A DNA stretch of 64,000 nt, taken from NCBI RefSeq assembly GCF_023078375.1, contig NZ_CP095554.1, positions 248,001-312,000 of the forward strand, given 5' to 3'. The translations under genes were made by a program, and so were the position numbers. The stretch comes from Roseomonas gilardii subsp. gilardii (GTDB lineage: Bacteria > Pseudomonadota > Alphaproteobacteria > Acetobacterales > Acetobacteraceae). The notes beneath the pieces were generated by a model. It saw only the letters and a program-made list of their open reading frames with translations, had not been told where the DNA came from and searched no databases. Positions 42,001 to 49,883 of this stretch are shown piece by piece. The first letter of the stretch is position 1. Each line of letters starts with the position of its first letter.

Positions 42001-42985
42001 TGCCCGTGCCATGCGCCTCGAAATAACCGAACTGCTCCGGCTCCACCCCGGCCTCGCGCATCACCCGGGCCATCAGCTCGGCCTGGGCCTCCCCGCTGGG
42101 CAGGGACAGGCCAATGGTGCGGCCAGCGCTGTTGACGCCGGAGGCGAGCAGCACGGCGCGCACCCGGTCGCCATCGGCCAGGGCGCGATCGAGCGGCTTC
42201 AGCAGCACCATGCCCGCGCCCTCGGCCCGGACATAGCCGTCGGCGGCGGCGTCGAAGGCGCGGCACCTGCCGGTGGGCGAGAGCATCGAGGCCCGGGAGA
42301 AGCCCATGAAGGCATAGGGCGAGAGCAGGAGCTGCACACCACCCACCAGCGCCATCTCGGCATCGCCATGGGCCAGGGCGCGCAGCGCGTGGTGCAGCGC
42401 CACCAGGGCGGAGGAGCAGGCCGTGTCCACCGTCTGGGCCGGGCCGCGCAGGTCGAAGACGTTGGTGAGCCGGTTGGCCAGGATCGACAGGGTGTTGCCG
42501 GTCATGAAGTAGCGGTCCGCCCCAGAGGGGTCGGAAAGCCGCAGCTCGGCATAGTCGGTGGAGGAGCCGCCGATCCAGACGCCGACCGGGCGCCCGGCCA
42601 GGCTGCTGGCGGGCAGACCGGAATCCTCGATGGCCTCGGCCGCGACCTCCAGCAGCAGGCGCTGCTGCGGGTCGGCCTCCGCGACCTCGCGCGGGGACAG
42701 GCCGAAGGCGCGCGCGTCGAAGCCGGCGACGTCGCCCAGATGCCCGGCGGCGAAGGTATAGGCCCGGCCGGGCTCGCCCTTGCGCGGATGATGGAAACGG
42801 CGCTGGGAGAAGCGGTCTTCCGGCAGGGTGGAGACCGCGTCGCGGCCTTCCGCCATCAGGCGCCAGAAGGATTCCAGGTCCGGCGCCCCGGGGAAGCGGC
42901 AGGCCGCCCCGACGATGGCGATCGGGACAACTTTTTGTTGCACTTTCCGCACACGGTTCTTTTGTGAGTTCTTCGCCACCGGCAT
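38741..42985 (-). CDS. Type I PKS/FAS (RkpA-like), N-terminal part: KS-AT-DH
   Basis: Starts MPVAKNSQKN at 42985, 9 bases after the glycosyltransferase stop. Ketosynthase residues 20-450 have the full triad Cys190 (DTACSS), His325 (EAHGTGT) and His363 (NIGHTEPASG). The acyltransferase at about 570-870 has GHSVGEAA with Ser664. The dehydratase follows (DHRLGGEPVLPGAAMLEMA and FHLHPVRLDGALQGLIG). From about 39130 down to the stop at 38741 the frame reads as Arg/Pro-rich nonsense, while real sequence moves into another frame. It is therefore one gene, 35457-42985, broken by a one-base change. A complete KS-AT-DH-ER-KR-ACP set could make a fully reduced acyl chain iteratively. Confidence 0.88.
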   Translation of the reverse strand: MPVAKNSQKNRVRKVQQKVVPIAIVGAACRFPGAPDLESFWRLMAEGRDAVSTLPEDRFSQRRFHHPRKGEPGRAYTFAAGHLGDVAGFDARAFGLSPREVAEADPQQRLLLEVAAEAIEDSGLPASSLAGRPVGVWIGGSSTDYAELRLSDPSGADRYFMTGNTLSILANRLTNVFDLRGPAQTVDTACSSALVALHHALRALAHGDAEMALVGGVQLLLSPYAFMGFSRASMLSPTGRCRAFDAAADGYVRAEGAGMVLLKPLDRALADGDRVRAVLLASGVNSAGRTIGLSLPSGEAQAELMARVMREAGVEPEQFGYFEAHGTGTQAGDPIETWAIGEAIAKRRRAPLPVGSVKTNIGHTEPASGMAGLLKAMLVLERRSIPPSLHFSAPNPNIPFDRLNLRVPVTEEPLRLGGRPARRRGDPAPVVGVNSFGFGGTNASVILAAAPVEAEAPEAGQAAPAAAPAVPLPPLLLSARSPAALRLLARRWQERLAETPDGDLPALLRGAARHRDLQPQRLALRGRTAAELAAALADWTEGRDNPAATEGQAPPPAIASAPGAPAIPAGGLAFVFSGNGSQFPGMAREALAASPALRAGLEEADAALAPLLGWSPAARLAEGGSEAEVAGTDIAQPLLFAIQAALLRALAGEGLSPALVFGHSVGEAAAALAAGILDMDQAARLVVARSAAQHRTRGQGRMAALALPPEEAAPLLAEAGPGLEIAARNAPRAVTVAGPAGAIARLAELAKAQRASCVPLDLDYAFHSAAMEPVREALLGALGTMAPRPGAIPFISTVTGAPMPGGAADAEYWWRNLRAPVRFAEATAAALGQGARLFLEIGPNPVLQSYLREGARAAGLTAGVIVSLSRRDRPEAFPGGDPIPAIADRATTRGADPRGGMLFQGPARRDLPLTPFARERHWLGMTAESEHLHDAPRDHPLLGERRDPEPRLWSREFDTLLEPWLADHRLGGEPVLPGAAMLEMALAAAALRFPEAPALEVATFQILRPLPLSDSEARQVRLRLADDGIVTLESRRRLAETAWTLHARGRLGEAGEAALPDTPALALAAPDEMAGAEITAFAARLGLDYGPAFRPLVSVAAEDGQAVLRLALPEAAPPDEGFHLHPVRLDGALQGLIGLLAPQFPARADALPEGEALVPVRFERLVFRRDAAPAESAELRLSSLGERSAEATLLLRDAAGQAVAFAQGVTLQRLRLTRGEEAPLRAFRLEDVPVADPSLPPPEPALAAALAAALRADERLDLSESALLLEGWAAALAQRALSVPPATGSFAPSAPATPWRAGCGRPWRRTGWPAMTAPAGACCRRRRCLRPRRSGSPSWPNSPPWRMTSHGSLWRRNTCRTASPAMFPPCRWPRPTSPAARTAWPRPRLPRPPRWPPPGPPTGRCACSTSAAPR
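39123..39139 (-). other. Probable frameshift site in the PKS gene
   Basis: On the minus strand the coding frame changes within GTCCCGCCCGCCACCGG. Before it, the first frame gives ALAQRALSVPP. After it, only the other frame gives HRLLRAFRTGHPLAGRLWQ. One missing base in the C-rich run (for example one C) restores a single frame. It is not a recognisable slippery heptamer, so programmed shifting is unlikely. Confidence 0.75.
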
Positions 42986-42994
42986 TTCGCAATC

Positions 42995-44629
42995 TTACGT
43001 TGCGTATCCGTGGGTTGCGAGAGGAAGCGACGAAAATTTTCCGGGAGCGGAAGAGATTCCCGGGGCCATGGCGCGGCGCCAGCCGGACCAGCGGCGGAAA
43101 CCCACGGGAGCCTGCGGGGCGGTGCCCTCGCCTCCAGGGCGGGGGCGGGTCACATGGTCCAGCATGGCATCCACCTGGCGGAAGTGGGAGTCCCATCCCG
43201 GCGGCCGCCAGTTCTGCAAGCGGGTGACCTGGGCGGCGCGGGCGGCGCTGCCGGGCCGGGCATAGTCCAGGATCGCGGCGCGCCAGCCGGCGCCGTCGAG
43301 CGGGTCGAGGTAATGCGGCACGGGGCCGCCGACCTCGCGCAGCGCGGGCAGGTCGGAGCAGATCGCCGGCACGCCGAGGGCCAGGGCCTCGGCCAGCGGC
43401 AGTCCATAGCCCTCCACGAAGGAGGGGAAGAGCAGCGCGCGGGCGCCACGCAGCAGCGCCGCCATCCGGGCGTCGGGCACCTGGCCGAGTTCCTCGACCG
43501 TCCCGCGCAGGACGGCGCTGCGCTCCAGGATGTCGATGATGTTCTCGTTCTCCCAGCCGCGGCGGCCGATGATCAGCAGGCGCGGCACCGGGCCGCCGAG
43601 GCCGGCGGTGCCGGCGCGGACGAAGTCGCGCCAGAGATGCAGCAGCAGCAGGTGGTTCTTGCGGGGCTCGATGGTGCCGATGGTGACGAAATAGGGGGCC
43701 GGGCCACCGGGCCGCTCGGCCAGGGCGGAAGCGTGGCGCATGGACCGCGCCCCGGCGCGCGGCAGCGCGGCGTCCGGGTTTCCTGCCTCCAGGGCGTCTC
43801 CCGGAGCCTCAGTGTCCGGGGCCTCGATCCCAAGGGGAGCGACGATCACGGGCGGGGGCGCCGGGCGGACGCGCAGATGGGGGGCCAGCACCTCGGCGGT
43901 GTCGGCGGAATTCACGATCACGCCGTCGGCGAGGCGGGCGGTGGTGTCGATTCGCCGCAGATGCCGCGCCGACTGCCCCGGGCGGGCATATTCCGGATAG
44001 GTCGCCGGGATCAGGTCGTGGATCAGCGGCACGAAAGCGCAGCCGCGGGCCCGCATCGCCTGGATCGGGCCGGGCCGTTCCAGCGCCCGGTGCGAAACCA
44101 GCAGGAAGGCGCGGCGCGCGCCGAGGCGGCCGAGATGGGGCGCCAACCGCCCGGCGCCGAGGCCCAGCCCGGCGAGCAGGCGCAGGCGAGAGGCGATCCT
44201 CTCGGCATCCCGCTGCGCCTCCCGCTGCATCCCATCCCGGAGTTCCCATTGGGTCTCCCATGGGGCCTCGCCGGGCGGGGCCTGGGATGGCCAGGAGGAG
44301 GGCGGCGGCGGGGCGGCGGGTGTGCCGCACCAGGAGATGGAGAGGGTGGCCACCAGCTCCTCCACCGCGCGGCGGGGCAGCACGGACCAGGCACCGGACA
44401 GGGCGCCGGCCACGAAGACGCAGCGCTCCTCCGGCATGGCGGCCCAGCGACGCGCATAGGCGAGCTCGACGCGGTCGATGCCTGAGGGCGCGACCTTGCG
44501 CCCGCGCGCGAGCAGGCGGGAGATGTCCAGCACCACGCCGGGAGCCGCATGGTTGGCCGTGCCGCTTTCCGTACGGGAGGGCTGGGCCGGGGACCATCGC
44601 CGGTCGAGAACCGATGGCGTGGCATCCAT
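42995..44629 (-). CDS. Glycosyltransferase family 4 (GT-B) protein
   Basis: 544 residues. The donor-binding half has APYFVTIGTIEPRKNHLLLLH, RLLIIGRRGWENENI, LGQVPDARMAALLRGARALLFPSFVEGYGLPLAEALALG (the EGYGLPLxE motif) and PAICSDLPALREVGG. The N-terminal acceptor half includes VVLDISRLLARGRKVAPSGIDRVELAYARRW and VPLIHDLIPATYPEYA, a pattern common in capsule and O-antigen mannosyl/rhamnosyltransferases. It is the first gene of a five-gene minus-strand operon ending with kpsS, so it probably builds part of the capsule repeat. Sugar specificity is unknown. Confidence 0.88.
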   Translation of the reverse strand: MDATPSVLDRRWSPAQPSRTESGTANHAAPGVVLDISRLLARGRKVAPSGIDRVELAYARRWAAMPEERCVFVAGALSGAWSVLPRRAVEELVATLSISWCGTPAAPPPPSSWPSQAPPGEAPWETQWELRDGMQREAQRDAERIASRLRLLAGLGLGAGRLAPHLGRLGARRAFLLVSHRALERPGPIQAMRARGCAFVPLIHDLIPATYPEYARPGQSARHLRRIDTTARLADGVIVNSADTAEVLAPHLRVRPAPPPVIVAPLGIEAPDTEAPGDALEAGNPDAALPRAGARSMRHASALAERPGGPAPYFVTIGTIEPRKNHLLLLHLWRDFVRAGTAGLGGPVPRLLIIGRRGWENENIIDILERSAVLRGTVEELGQVPDARMAALLRGARALLFPSFVEGYGLPLAEALALGVPAICSDLPALREVGGPVPHYLDPLDGAGWRAAILDYARPGSAARAAQVTRLQNWRPPGWDSHFRQVDAMLDHVTRPRPGGEGTAPQAPVGFRRWSGWRRAMAPGISSAPGKFSSLPLATHGYAT

Positions 44630-44679
44630 CTTGGCGCTCCTGTCGGTTCCAGGGCATGCACCGACCGGCCCATCCCCTT

Positions 44680-44745
44680 ATGGCTGTGTTATAAACGTTA
44701 ATTACAACCTTAAGGAAGTGTTTCTTCCGCGTTGCAATATGCCAG
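44680..44745. promoter_or_regulatory. AT-rich divergent promoter region for capsule operon and FIST gene
   Basis: A sharp drop in GC within the 273-bp spacer between divergent genes includes TTATAAACGTTAATTACAA and a GGAAG-TGTTT-CTTCC inverted repeat. Promoters for both directions probably lie here; exact -10/-35 boxes cannot be fixed by eye. Confidence 0.4.
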
Positions 44746-44902
44746 TTCCGTCATCCATGGCCATGCCGGCACCAGCGTTGCCGCCATCCTGGAGCCGGGG
44801 TTGTGGTGACACCAGCTCCATGAGAGGAAGACGGGCGTTTCATGCGGCGGCCCGCGTCCGGCGCGTGTGGCGAGGTGGTCCTTGCCGGGGCCGAATCAGG
44901 CT

Positions 44903-46177
44903 ATGGTGTCGCCCGCCGCGTCCTCCACGCCGCATCTGGATGTTTCCGATGAACCCTCCTTCCCCGGCGGAGACCCGCCCTTGATCCGCGTCGCCTGCCG
45001 GCGGCATGGCGACGCCGCCGTGGCCGCGGAACGCTGCATCGCCGATCTCGGCGCGATGCGCCCCGCCTTCCTGCTGGTCTTCTGCGGCGGCAAGCTGGAT
45101 GGGGAGGTGGTGCTGGCGGCGCTGCGGGCGGCCTATGGCGGCGTTCCGGTGGTGGGCGGCGCGGCGGCCGGGGCCATCGCGCGCGACGCCGTCGGCTATA
45201 GCGGGCTGGAACTGCTGGTGATCGCCTTCGGCGAAGGAGCTCCCGTGCCGGCGGTGGTGTCGGCGGAGTTGCAGCCCGACGAATACCGGGGCGGCCTGGC
45301 GCTGGGGGAGCGCATCCGCGCCGTGGCGTCCGAGAGTGCTAGCGTGCTGCTGCTCTTCGACAGCGTGGCCAGCCGGGCGCCGCTGCGCCTGCATCCGGCG
45401 AGCCTGATCGTGCGGGGGCTGCATGAGGGGCTGGGCGGCCACCGCATCCAGCTCGTCGGCGGCGGGCTGCTGACCGACATGAACCTGACCGATGCCTGGG
45501 TTTTCGACGGGGAGGCGGTGCGCAAGCACATCGCGCTGGCGCTGGTCTTCCCGCCGGAGGTGGCGATGGAGACGGCGATCCTGCATGGCTGCCGGCCCGT
45601 CAGCACCTTCATGGAGATCACGCGCATCGACGGCGCCGAGGTCTATGAGCTGGACGGGCAGCCGGCGCTGAGCGTGATCGAGCGGATGCTGGGCCTCTCG
45701 CTCGGCGCGGCACGGGGGCAGGAACTGTCGCTGATGGCGACGCTGGGGCAGAAGCAGGGCGATCCCTTCGGCGCCTATGACGAGAACGACTACGTCAACC
45801 GGCTGATCCTGCGGGCCAACCCGGACACCGGATCGGTGACGCTGTTCGAGCCGGATTTCGCGCGCGGCGCCCGGGTGCAGATCATGGGCCGCGACAATAT
45901 GCTGATGCTCGATTCCGTGGAGCAGGGCGTGGCGGCGCTGCGGGATTCGCTGGCGGCGCCGGAGGCCCTGCTGGGCTTCTACATCGACTGCGCGGGCCGC
46001 GGCAGCGCGCGTTCCGGCTCGCCGGTCGAGGAAGCGGAGATGGTGCTGCGGGGCCTGCCGCCGGGCGTGCCCTTCGGCGGCTTCTATTCCGGCGTGGAGG
46101 TGGCGCCCTTCGACGGCTACAGCCGGCCGCTGGACTGGACCGGCGTGCTGGTCGTGCTGCGGCGGCGGACGACGTGA
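44903..46177 (+). CDS. FIST domain sensory protein
   Basis: 424 residues. The FIST_N domain (about 20-220) includes AFLLVFCGGKLDGEVVLAAL, VPVVGGAAAGAIARDAVGYSGLELLVIAFG and LVGGGLLTDMNLTDAWVF. FIST_C follows to the end (VYELDGQPALSVIERMLG, FGGFYSGVEVAPFDG). FIST domains are thought to sense small ligands, perhaps amino acids, in signalling proteins. The histidine kinase gene begins inside its stop codon (GTGA), so the two are coupled and the FIST protein likely feeds a signal to that kinase. Start ATG 44903 is chosen; GTG 44867 and TTG 44982 are alternatives. Confidence 0.85.
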   Translation: MVSPAASSTPHLDVSDEPSFPGGDPPLIRVACRRHGDAAVAAERCIADLGAMRPAFLLVFCGGKLDGEVVLAALRAAYGGVPVVGGAAAGAIARDAVGYSGLELLVIAFGEGAPVPAVVSAELQPDEYRGGLALGERIRAVASESASVLLLFDSVASRAPLRLHPASLIVRGLHEGLGGHRIQLVGGGLLTDMNLTDAWVFDGEAVRKHIALALVFPPEVAMETAILHGCRPVSTFMEITRIDGAEVYELDGQPALSVIERMLGLSLGAARGQELSLMATLGQKQGDPFGAYDENDYVNRLILRANPDTGSVTLFEPDFARGARVQIMGRDNMLMLDSVEQGVAALRDSLAAPEALLGFYIDCAGRGSARSGSPVEEAEMVLRGLPPGVPFGGFYSGVEVAPFDGYSRPLDWTGVLVVLRRRTT

Positions 46178-47592
46178 ACGGGACCTTCCCGCCCCAGAAT
46201 GCCGGCGCCGGCACAGGCCCTGGCACGGGAGCGGACGGGCAACTGGAGCGTGAGCTCGCCTATTACCGGCGCGAATGCAACGCGCTGGGAGCGCGGCTGC
46301 TGCGGCTGCAGGAGGAGCAGAGCCAGGCCTTCCGGGAGGCGCGGCGTTCCCGCACCGTGGCGAAGCTGATCCGCGAGGCCTATCGCCTGGCCGATCACGG
46401 CAGCGCGCCCGAGGATCTCGGCGAGCCGATGCTGGAGATCGTGGTGGACAACACGATCTGCGACCGCGCGGCGCTGTTGCAGGAGACCCCGCGCGGCAGC
46501 CAGCGCTTCCGGGTCACGCATTCGCTGGGCCTGCCACAAGGCCTCCCCCCGGCCGGCGCCCCCCCGCTGGGGGAGATCTTCATACCGGCGCCGCCGCCCT
46601 TCTTCTTCACCACCTCCCGCACCCGGCTGGAGCCGCCGGCCTATGAGCTGACGGGCATCCTGCGCCTGCCCTATGTGCTCTGGGCCTATGACGCCGCGAC
46701 GGGGATGGCGCTGATCCTGGGCAACCAGTCGGAAAGCAATGTCAGCCGCCCCTTCGAGGAAGCCGACCAGGAGCTGATCGAGGGCGCGCTGTCCGTCTAT
46801 ATCGACGTGCTGCTGCGCAAGCGGTCCGAGGCGGAGCTGCGGCTGGCCAAGGCGCAGGCGGAGGAGGCAAGCTCCACGCGGTCGCGCTTCCTGGCGACGC
46901 TGACGCATGAGCTGCGCACGCCGCTGAATGCGATCATCGGTTTTTCCGAGATGATGGCGACCGGTTCCGGCTACGAGCCCACGGCGCATGAGCGGGGCGA
47001 GTACAACCGGCACATCCTGAACTCGGCCAAGCACCTGCTGGCGCTGATCAACGAGATCCTGGACTATTCCAGCCTGGCGCGCGGGCGCACGACGCTGGGC
47101 CGGCGCTGGCTGCCGCTGAACGATCTGCTGAAGGAGGTGGTGGGCGCCACGGCCGGCACCGCCGCCGAGCGGGAGGTCGAGGTGGCCTGCGACCTGCCGG
47201 AGGAGGTCTGGTGGATCCGGGTGGACCGGACACGGTTCCGGCAGATCCTGGACAACCTGCTCAGCAACGCCATGCGCTTCACCGCGCCAGGGGGCAGGGT
47301 GATGCTGGAGGCGAGCTGCCACGCGGGCGAGGGCCTCCGGCTGCGGGTGCGCGACAACGGCGTGGGCATCGCGCCGGAGGACATTCCGCGTGCGCTCGAA
47401 CCTTTCCGGCAGGTGGGCGACCCGCTCAGCCGCTCCTCGACCGGAACCGGGCTGGGCCTGCCGATCGCCAAGGGGCTGGCCGAGGCGCATGGCGGTTCAC
47501 TGCAGATCGAGAGCCAGCCCGGGGTCGGCACCACCATCACCGTGCAACTGCCCGCGGAGTGCGTCGCCGCAGGCGGGCCGCCGCAGGGCTGA
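46174..47592 (+). CDS. Sensor histidine kinase coupled to FIST protein
   Basis: 472 residues, GTG start overlapping the FIST gene stop. No membrane helix, so cytoplasmic. Domain order: a disordered Gly-rich start, a coiled coil (LERELAYYRRECNALGARLLRLQEEQSQ), a GAF-like sensory domain (about 75-215), a second coiled coil, then HisKA with His245 in ATLTHELRTPLNAIIGFSEMM. The HATPase_c domain follows (ILDNLLSNAMRF, VRDNGVGIAPEDI, GTGLGLPIAKGL). No response regulator is adjacent, so the partner is elsewhere or the output is not a classical regulator. Repeat copy D begins right after the gene. Confidence 0.92.
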   Translation: MNGTFPPQNAGAGTGPGTGADGQLERELAYYRRECNALGARLLRLQEEQSQAFREARRSRTVAKLIREAYRLADHGSAPEDLGEPMLEIVVDNTICDRAALLQETPRGSQRFRVTHSLGLPQGLPPAGAPPLGEIFIPAPPPFFFTTSRTRLEPPAYELTGILRLPYVLWAYDAATGMALILGNQSESNVSRPFEEADQELIEGALSVYIDVLLRKRSEAELRLAKAQAEEASSTRSRFLATLTHELRTPLNAIIGFSEMMATGSGYEPTAHERGEYNRHILNSAKHLLALINEILDYSSLARGRTTLGRRWLPLNDLLKEVVGATAGTAAEREVEVACDLPEEVWWIRVDRTRFRQILDNLLSNAMRFTAPGGRVMLEASCHAGEGLRLRVRDNGVGIAPEDIPRALEPFRQVGDPLSRSSTGTGLGLPIAKGLAEAHGGSLQIESQPGVGTTITVQLPAECVAAGGPPQG

Positions 47593-47615
47593 GAGGCGGC
47601 CGCCGCTCCTGGCGT

Positions 47616-47945
47616 TTGGCCGCCGGGGGCAAGGCGCTGCCTCGCCCCCGAGACCCCCACTCCGCCGGGGACCGAAGCCGGTCCCCGAACCCCGGGCTTT
47701 CGTTGGCACTGGTGGTGGGGCCTGGCGCCTGATCTGTGGAGCAGGTGGATCGGCGGGGCTCCCGAAAAGAAAGACAACTTGTCCGCACTGATGGCATCGG
47801 CAGTCGCCGGAGAGCTATGCTCTCCGGCGCGATCCGGCCGCAGCAGGCGCCAACGAACGGGGTCCAGGGCGCGCAGCGTCCTGGCGGATAAGGGGGTCTG
47901 GGGGAAAAGGCGGAGCCTTGTCCCCCGGGACGGAGCGACGTCCAC
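47616..47945 (-). repeat. Dispersed multi-hairpin intergenic repeat, copy D
   Basis: Reverse full copy in the convergent gap between the kinase and desaturase genes. The invariant stem is at 47805-47829, loop TAT on this strand. The CCAGG stem at 47864-47884 carries a paired change relative to copy C (a G-C pair in place of C-G). The terminal stems are GGGGGCAAGGC / GCCTCGCCCCC on the left and GGGGGAAAAGGC / GCCTTGTCCCCC on the right. Confidence 0.9.
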
Positions 47946-48007
47946 AGGGACACGCGGCTGGCGGGCGGATACGGCCCCCTGCCCGTCCAGAAGGTTCATG
48001 GCGCCGC

Positions 48008-49210
48008 TCAATGCACCAGGCCCGGAGGGGTGGCGGCGAGGGTGGCGAGGTTGCTGTCCACGGCGCGGAGCAGGCCCCAGTTCTCGGTGTAGCCGGCCGG
48101 GAAGCCGGGGGAGCCGGCATCGGAATCCTGCTGCCGCGCATGGGCATAGCTGGTCCACTTGCGGTTGGCCGGGCGGCGGTGGTGGAAGTCATGGCAGGGC
48201 GCGTCGCCGACCAGCACGAAGGCACGGGAGAAGACCGTGACGGTCAGCATGTTGGCCCACCACAGCGCCCAGGCCAGGATGCCGCGCAGGGTGTTGGCGC
48301 GGGCCTCCGGCGGCATGGCGCCGGGGAAGACGCCGGTGGTGGAGGCGCAGACGAAAGCCTTGCCGCGGGCGGCGATCAGTTCGGGCTCGGGGAAGCGGTG
48401 CTCGCAGAGGATGCGGAAGACGGTCGCGATCTGCAGCAGCACGGTGAGCGGCAGGACCCAGGCGACCAGGAACTCGGTCAGCGTGCCGGTGGCGGCGGCC
48501 AGGGAGAAGGCGGCGAGATAGGCCGAGCGGCTCATCCAGTTGTGCTGCCGGTCCTGGCCGAACATGGCAGCCTTGATCCGGCGGCGCAGGAAGCGGGCGT
48601 GGAAGAAGGGCGAGATCAGGTTGGTGACCACGCGGCGCCACAGCTCGCGCTTGCTCACGCCCGGTTCCAGCCGGCAGACGCCGAAGACGAAGCCGGTGAA
48701 CTCGTCCTCGTCGGTCAGCATCTTGTTGGCGCTGTGATGCAGCATGTGCTCGCGCTGATAGTCCTCGAACCGGGCAAAGAGCAGCAGGCTGGACACCAGG
48801 CGGCCGATGGCGCGGTTGCGCTCCCGCGTCGAGAAGACGGTGCCATGCGAGCAGTGGTGGAAGACCACGACCTGATAGAGGCCAAGGCCGGAGGCGGTCG
48901 TGGTCAGCCCGACGAGGAGGAGCAGGGCGGAAAGCCAGAGCGGCATCGCCACGGCGATGGCGGCGGCGCTCAGCCCCGCGCCGATGAGCATGGCCAGCAG
49001 GCCGCCGGCCACGAAGGCGATCGGGGAGCGCTCGGGCGCTTCCTCGCCGGGGGCTGGCTTGGCGGTGATCAGGGTCAGCAGGGGCTGCAGGAAGGCCGGG
49101 AGGCGGGCCGCCATATGGGCGCGCGGGTCATCGCGCAGGAAGGTGGCGGTCTCCAGGCTCTGCGCGAGGCTGGGGCGGTCCAGGGACTGGCGGTTCGGGA
49201 GGAAGGACAT
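48008..49210 (-). CDS. Membrane fatty acid desaturase family protein
   Basis: 400 residues. The three His boxes of membrane-bound di-iron desaturases/hydroxylases are present: FHHCSHGTVF, REHMLHHSANK and CHDFHHRRPAN. Hydrophobic pairs of helices lie at about 65-105 and 245-270 (TGTLTEFLVAWVLPLTVLLQIATVF). Such enzymes insert double bonds or hydroxyls into acyl chains of membrane lipids or modify carotenoids. Position and substrate cannot be predicted. The start is supported by AAGGA upstream of ATG 49210. The upstream 200 bp are unusually AT-rich. Confidence 0.85.
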   Translation of the reverse strand: MSFLPNRQSLDRPSLAQSLETATFLRDDPRAHMAARLPAFLQPLLTLITAKPAPGEEAPERSPIAFVAGGLLAMLIGAGLSAAAIAVAMPLWLSALLLLVGLTTTASGLGLYQVVVFHHCSHGTVFSTRERNRAIGRLVSSLLLFARFEDYQREHMLHHSANKMLTDEDEFTGFVFGVCRLEPGVSKRELWRRVVTNLISPFFHARFLRRRIKAAMFGQDRQHNWMSRSAYLAAFSLAAATGTLTEFLVAWVLPLTVLLQIATVFRILCEHRFPEPELIAARGKAFVCASTTGVFPGAMPPEARANTLRGILAWALWWANMLTVTVFSRAFVLVGDAPCHDFHHRRPANRKWTSYAHARQQDSDAGSPGFPAGYTENWGLLRAVDSNLATLAATPPGLVH

Positions 49211-49883
49211 GGTCTTTTTTCCTTTTCACTTTCTCAACGGAGATAGCCCGGTCCACTACATCGGAACGGGATGGTTATTTCATTACGCCTAAAATAGATC
49301 TTCTTCTCAATACTGAAGAAGTTCAAACTTATAGCCAACTCTTCGTGGTTGATTTATTAACTGATAAACACTTATTGCGTGCATATTTTTCTGCAACGCA
49401 TTTTTTGACTCGCGGAAGTAGCAAGGTTCAGGTTCGACGCCACCGCCCTTGAACTTTCGGGCACGTAATCACCGTGACAGGCGATCTGGCGCATGGTGAG
49501 CATGCTTCGCAATTGGTTGTGAGAGAGGTGTGGAAAGGGATTCACCCTCTCACCGCACTCCCTTCCGACAACCGGACGGAATGTTCTGCACCGCTGGTTG
49601 TTTTCGAACCGGGACCATTCTCCGTTCGGCTGTGGAGGAAGGGTCGTGGGTCGCCCATGGGGATGAGGGGCGGAGGCCGAATCGGGATGGACGCCGCGTT
49701 GCCGGAGCCGGCTGGCCTTCGGCGCCGGCCCTTGCGGTCTATGACGTGGCCGGCTGCCCCGGCCGTTCCGCCGTGATGGCGCCGGGCGCAGCGCCTCCCG
49801 GCCACCATCCCGTGGGCACGAAGCGGCCGGCGCGATAGCGGGTGGGGACTGCCGCCCGGATCATGCCAGCGGCGCGGTGGGGG
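49211..49883. other. 673-bp gene-free region with AT-rich block
   Basis: From about 49240 to 49440 the sequence is strikingly AT-rich compared with its surroundings and includes a CTTCTTC / GAAGAAG inverted repeat at 49300-49321. It probably holds the desaturase promoter. From 49440 to 49883 the composition returns to normal. Short frames there (for example 49474-49776) have no recognisable protein character. No RNA gene was identified. Confidence 0.5.

Noticed and set aside
35163-42967. Very long plus-strand open frames (about 1,500 residues each) opposite the PKS gene
   Set aside because: They are antisense shadows created by GC-rich codon bias. They lack any domain motif and are Gly/Arg/Gln-rich, whereas the minus strand encodes clear KS, AT, ER, KR and ACP motifs.
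49300-49321. CTTCTTC/GAAGAAG stem as a terminator
   Set aside because: It lies upstream of the desaturase start and not after any gene, and no T-run follows.
49474-49838. Small plus-strand frames in the desaturase-nhaA spacer
   Set aside because: No conserved motif, no ribosome-binding site and overlapping alternative frames of equal quality.
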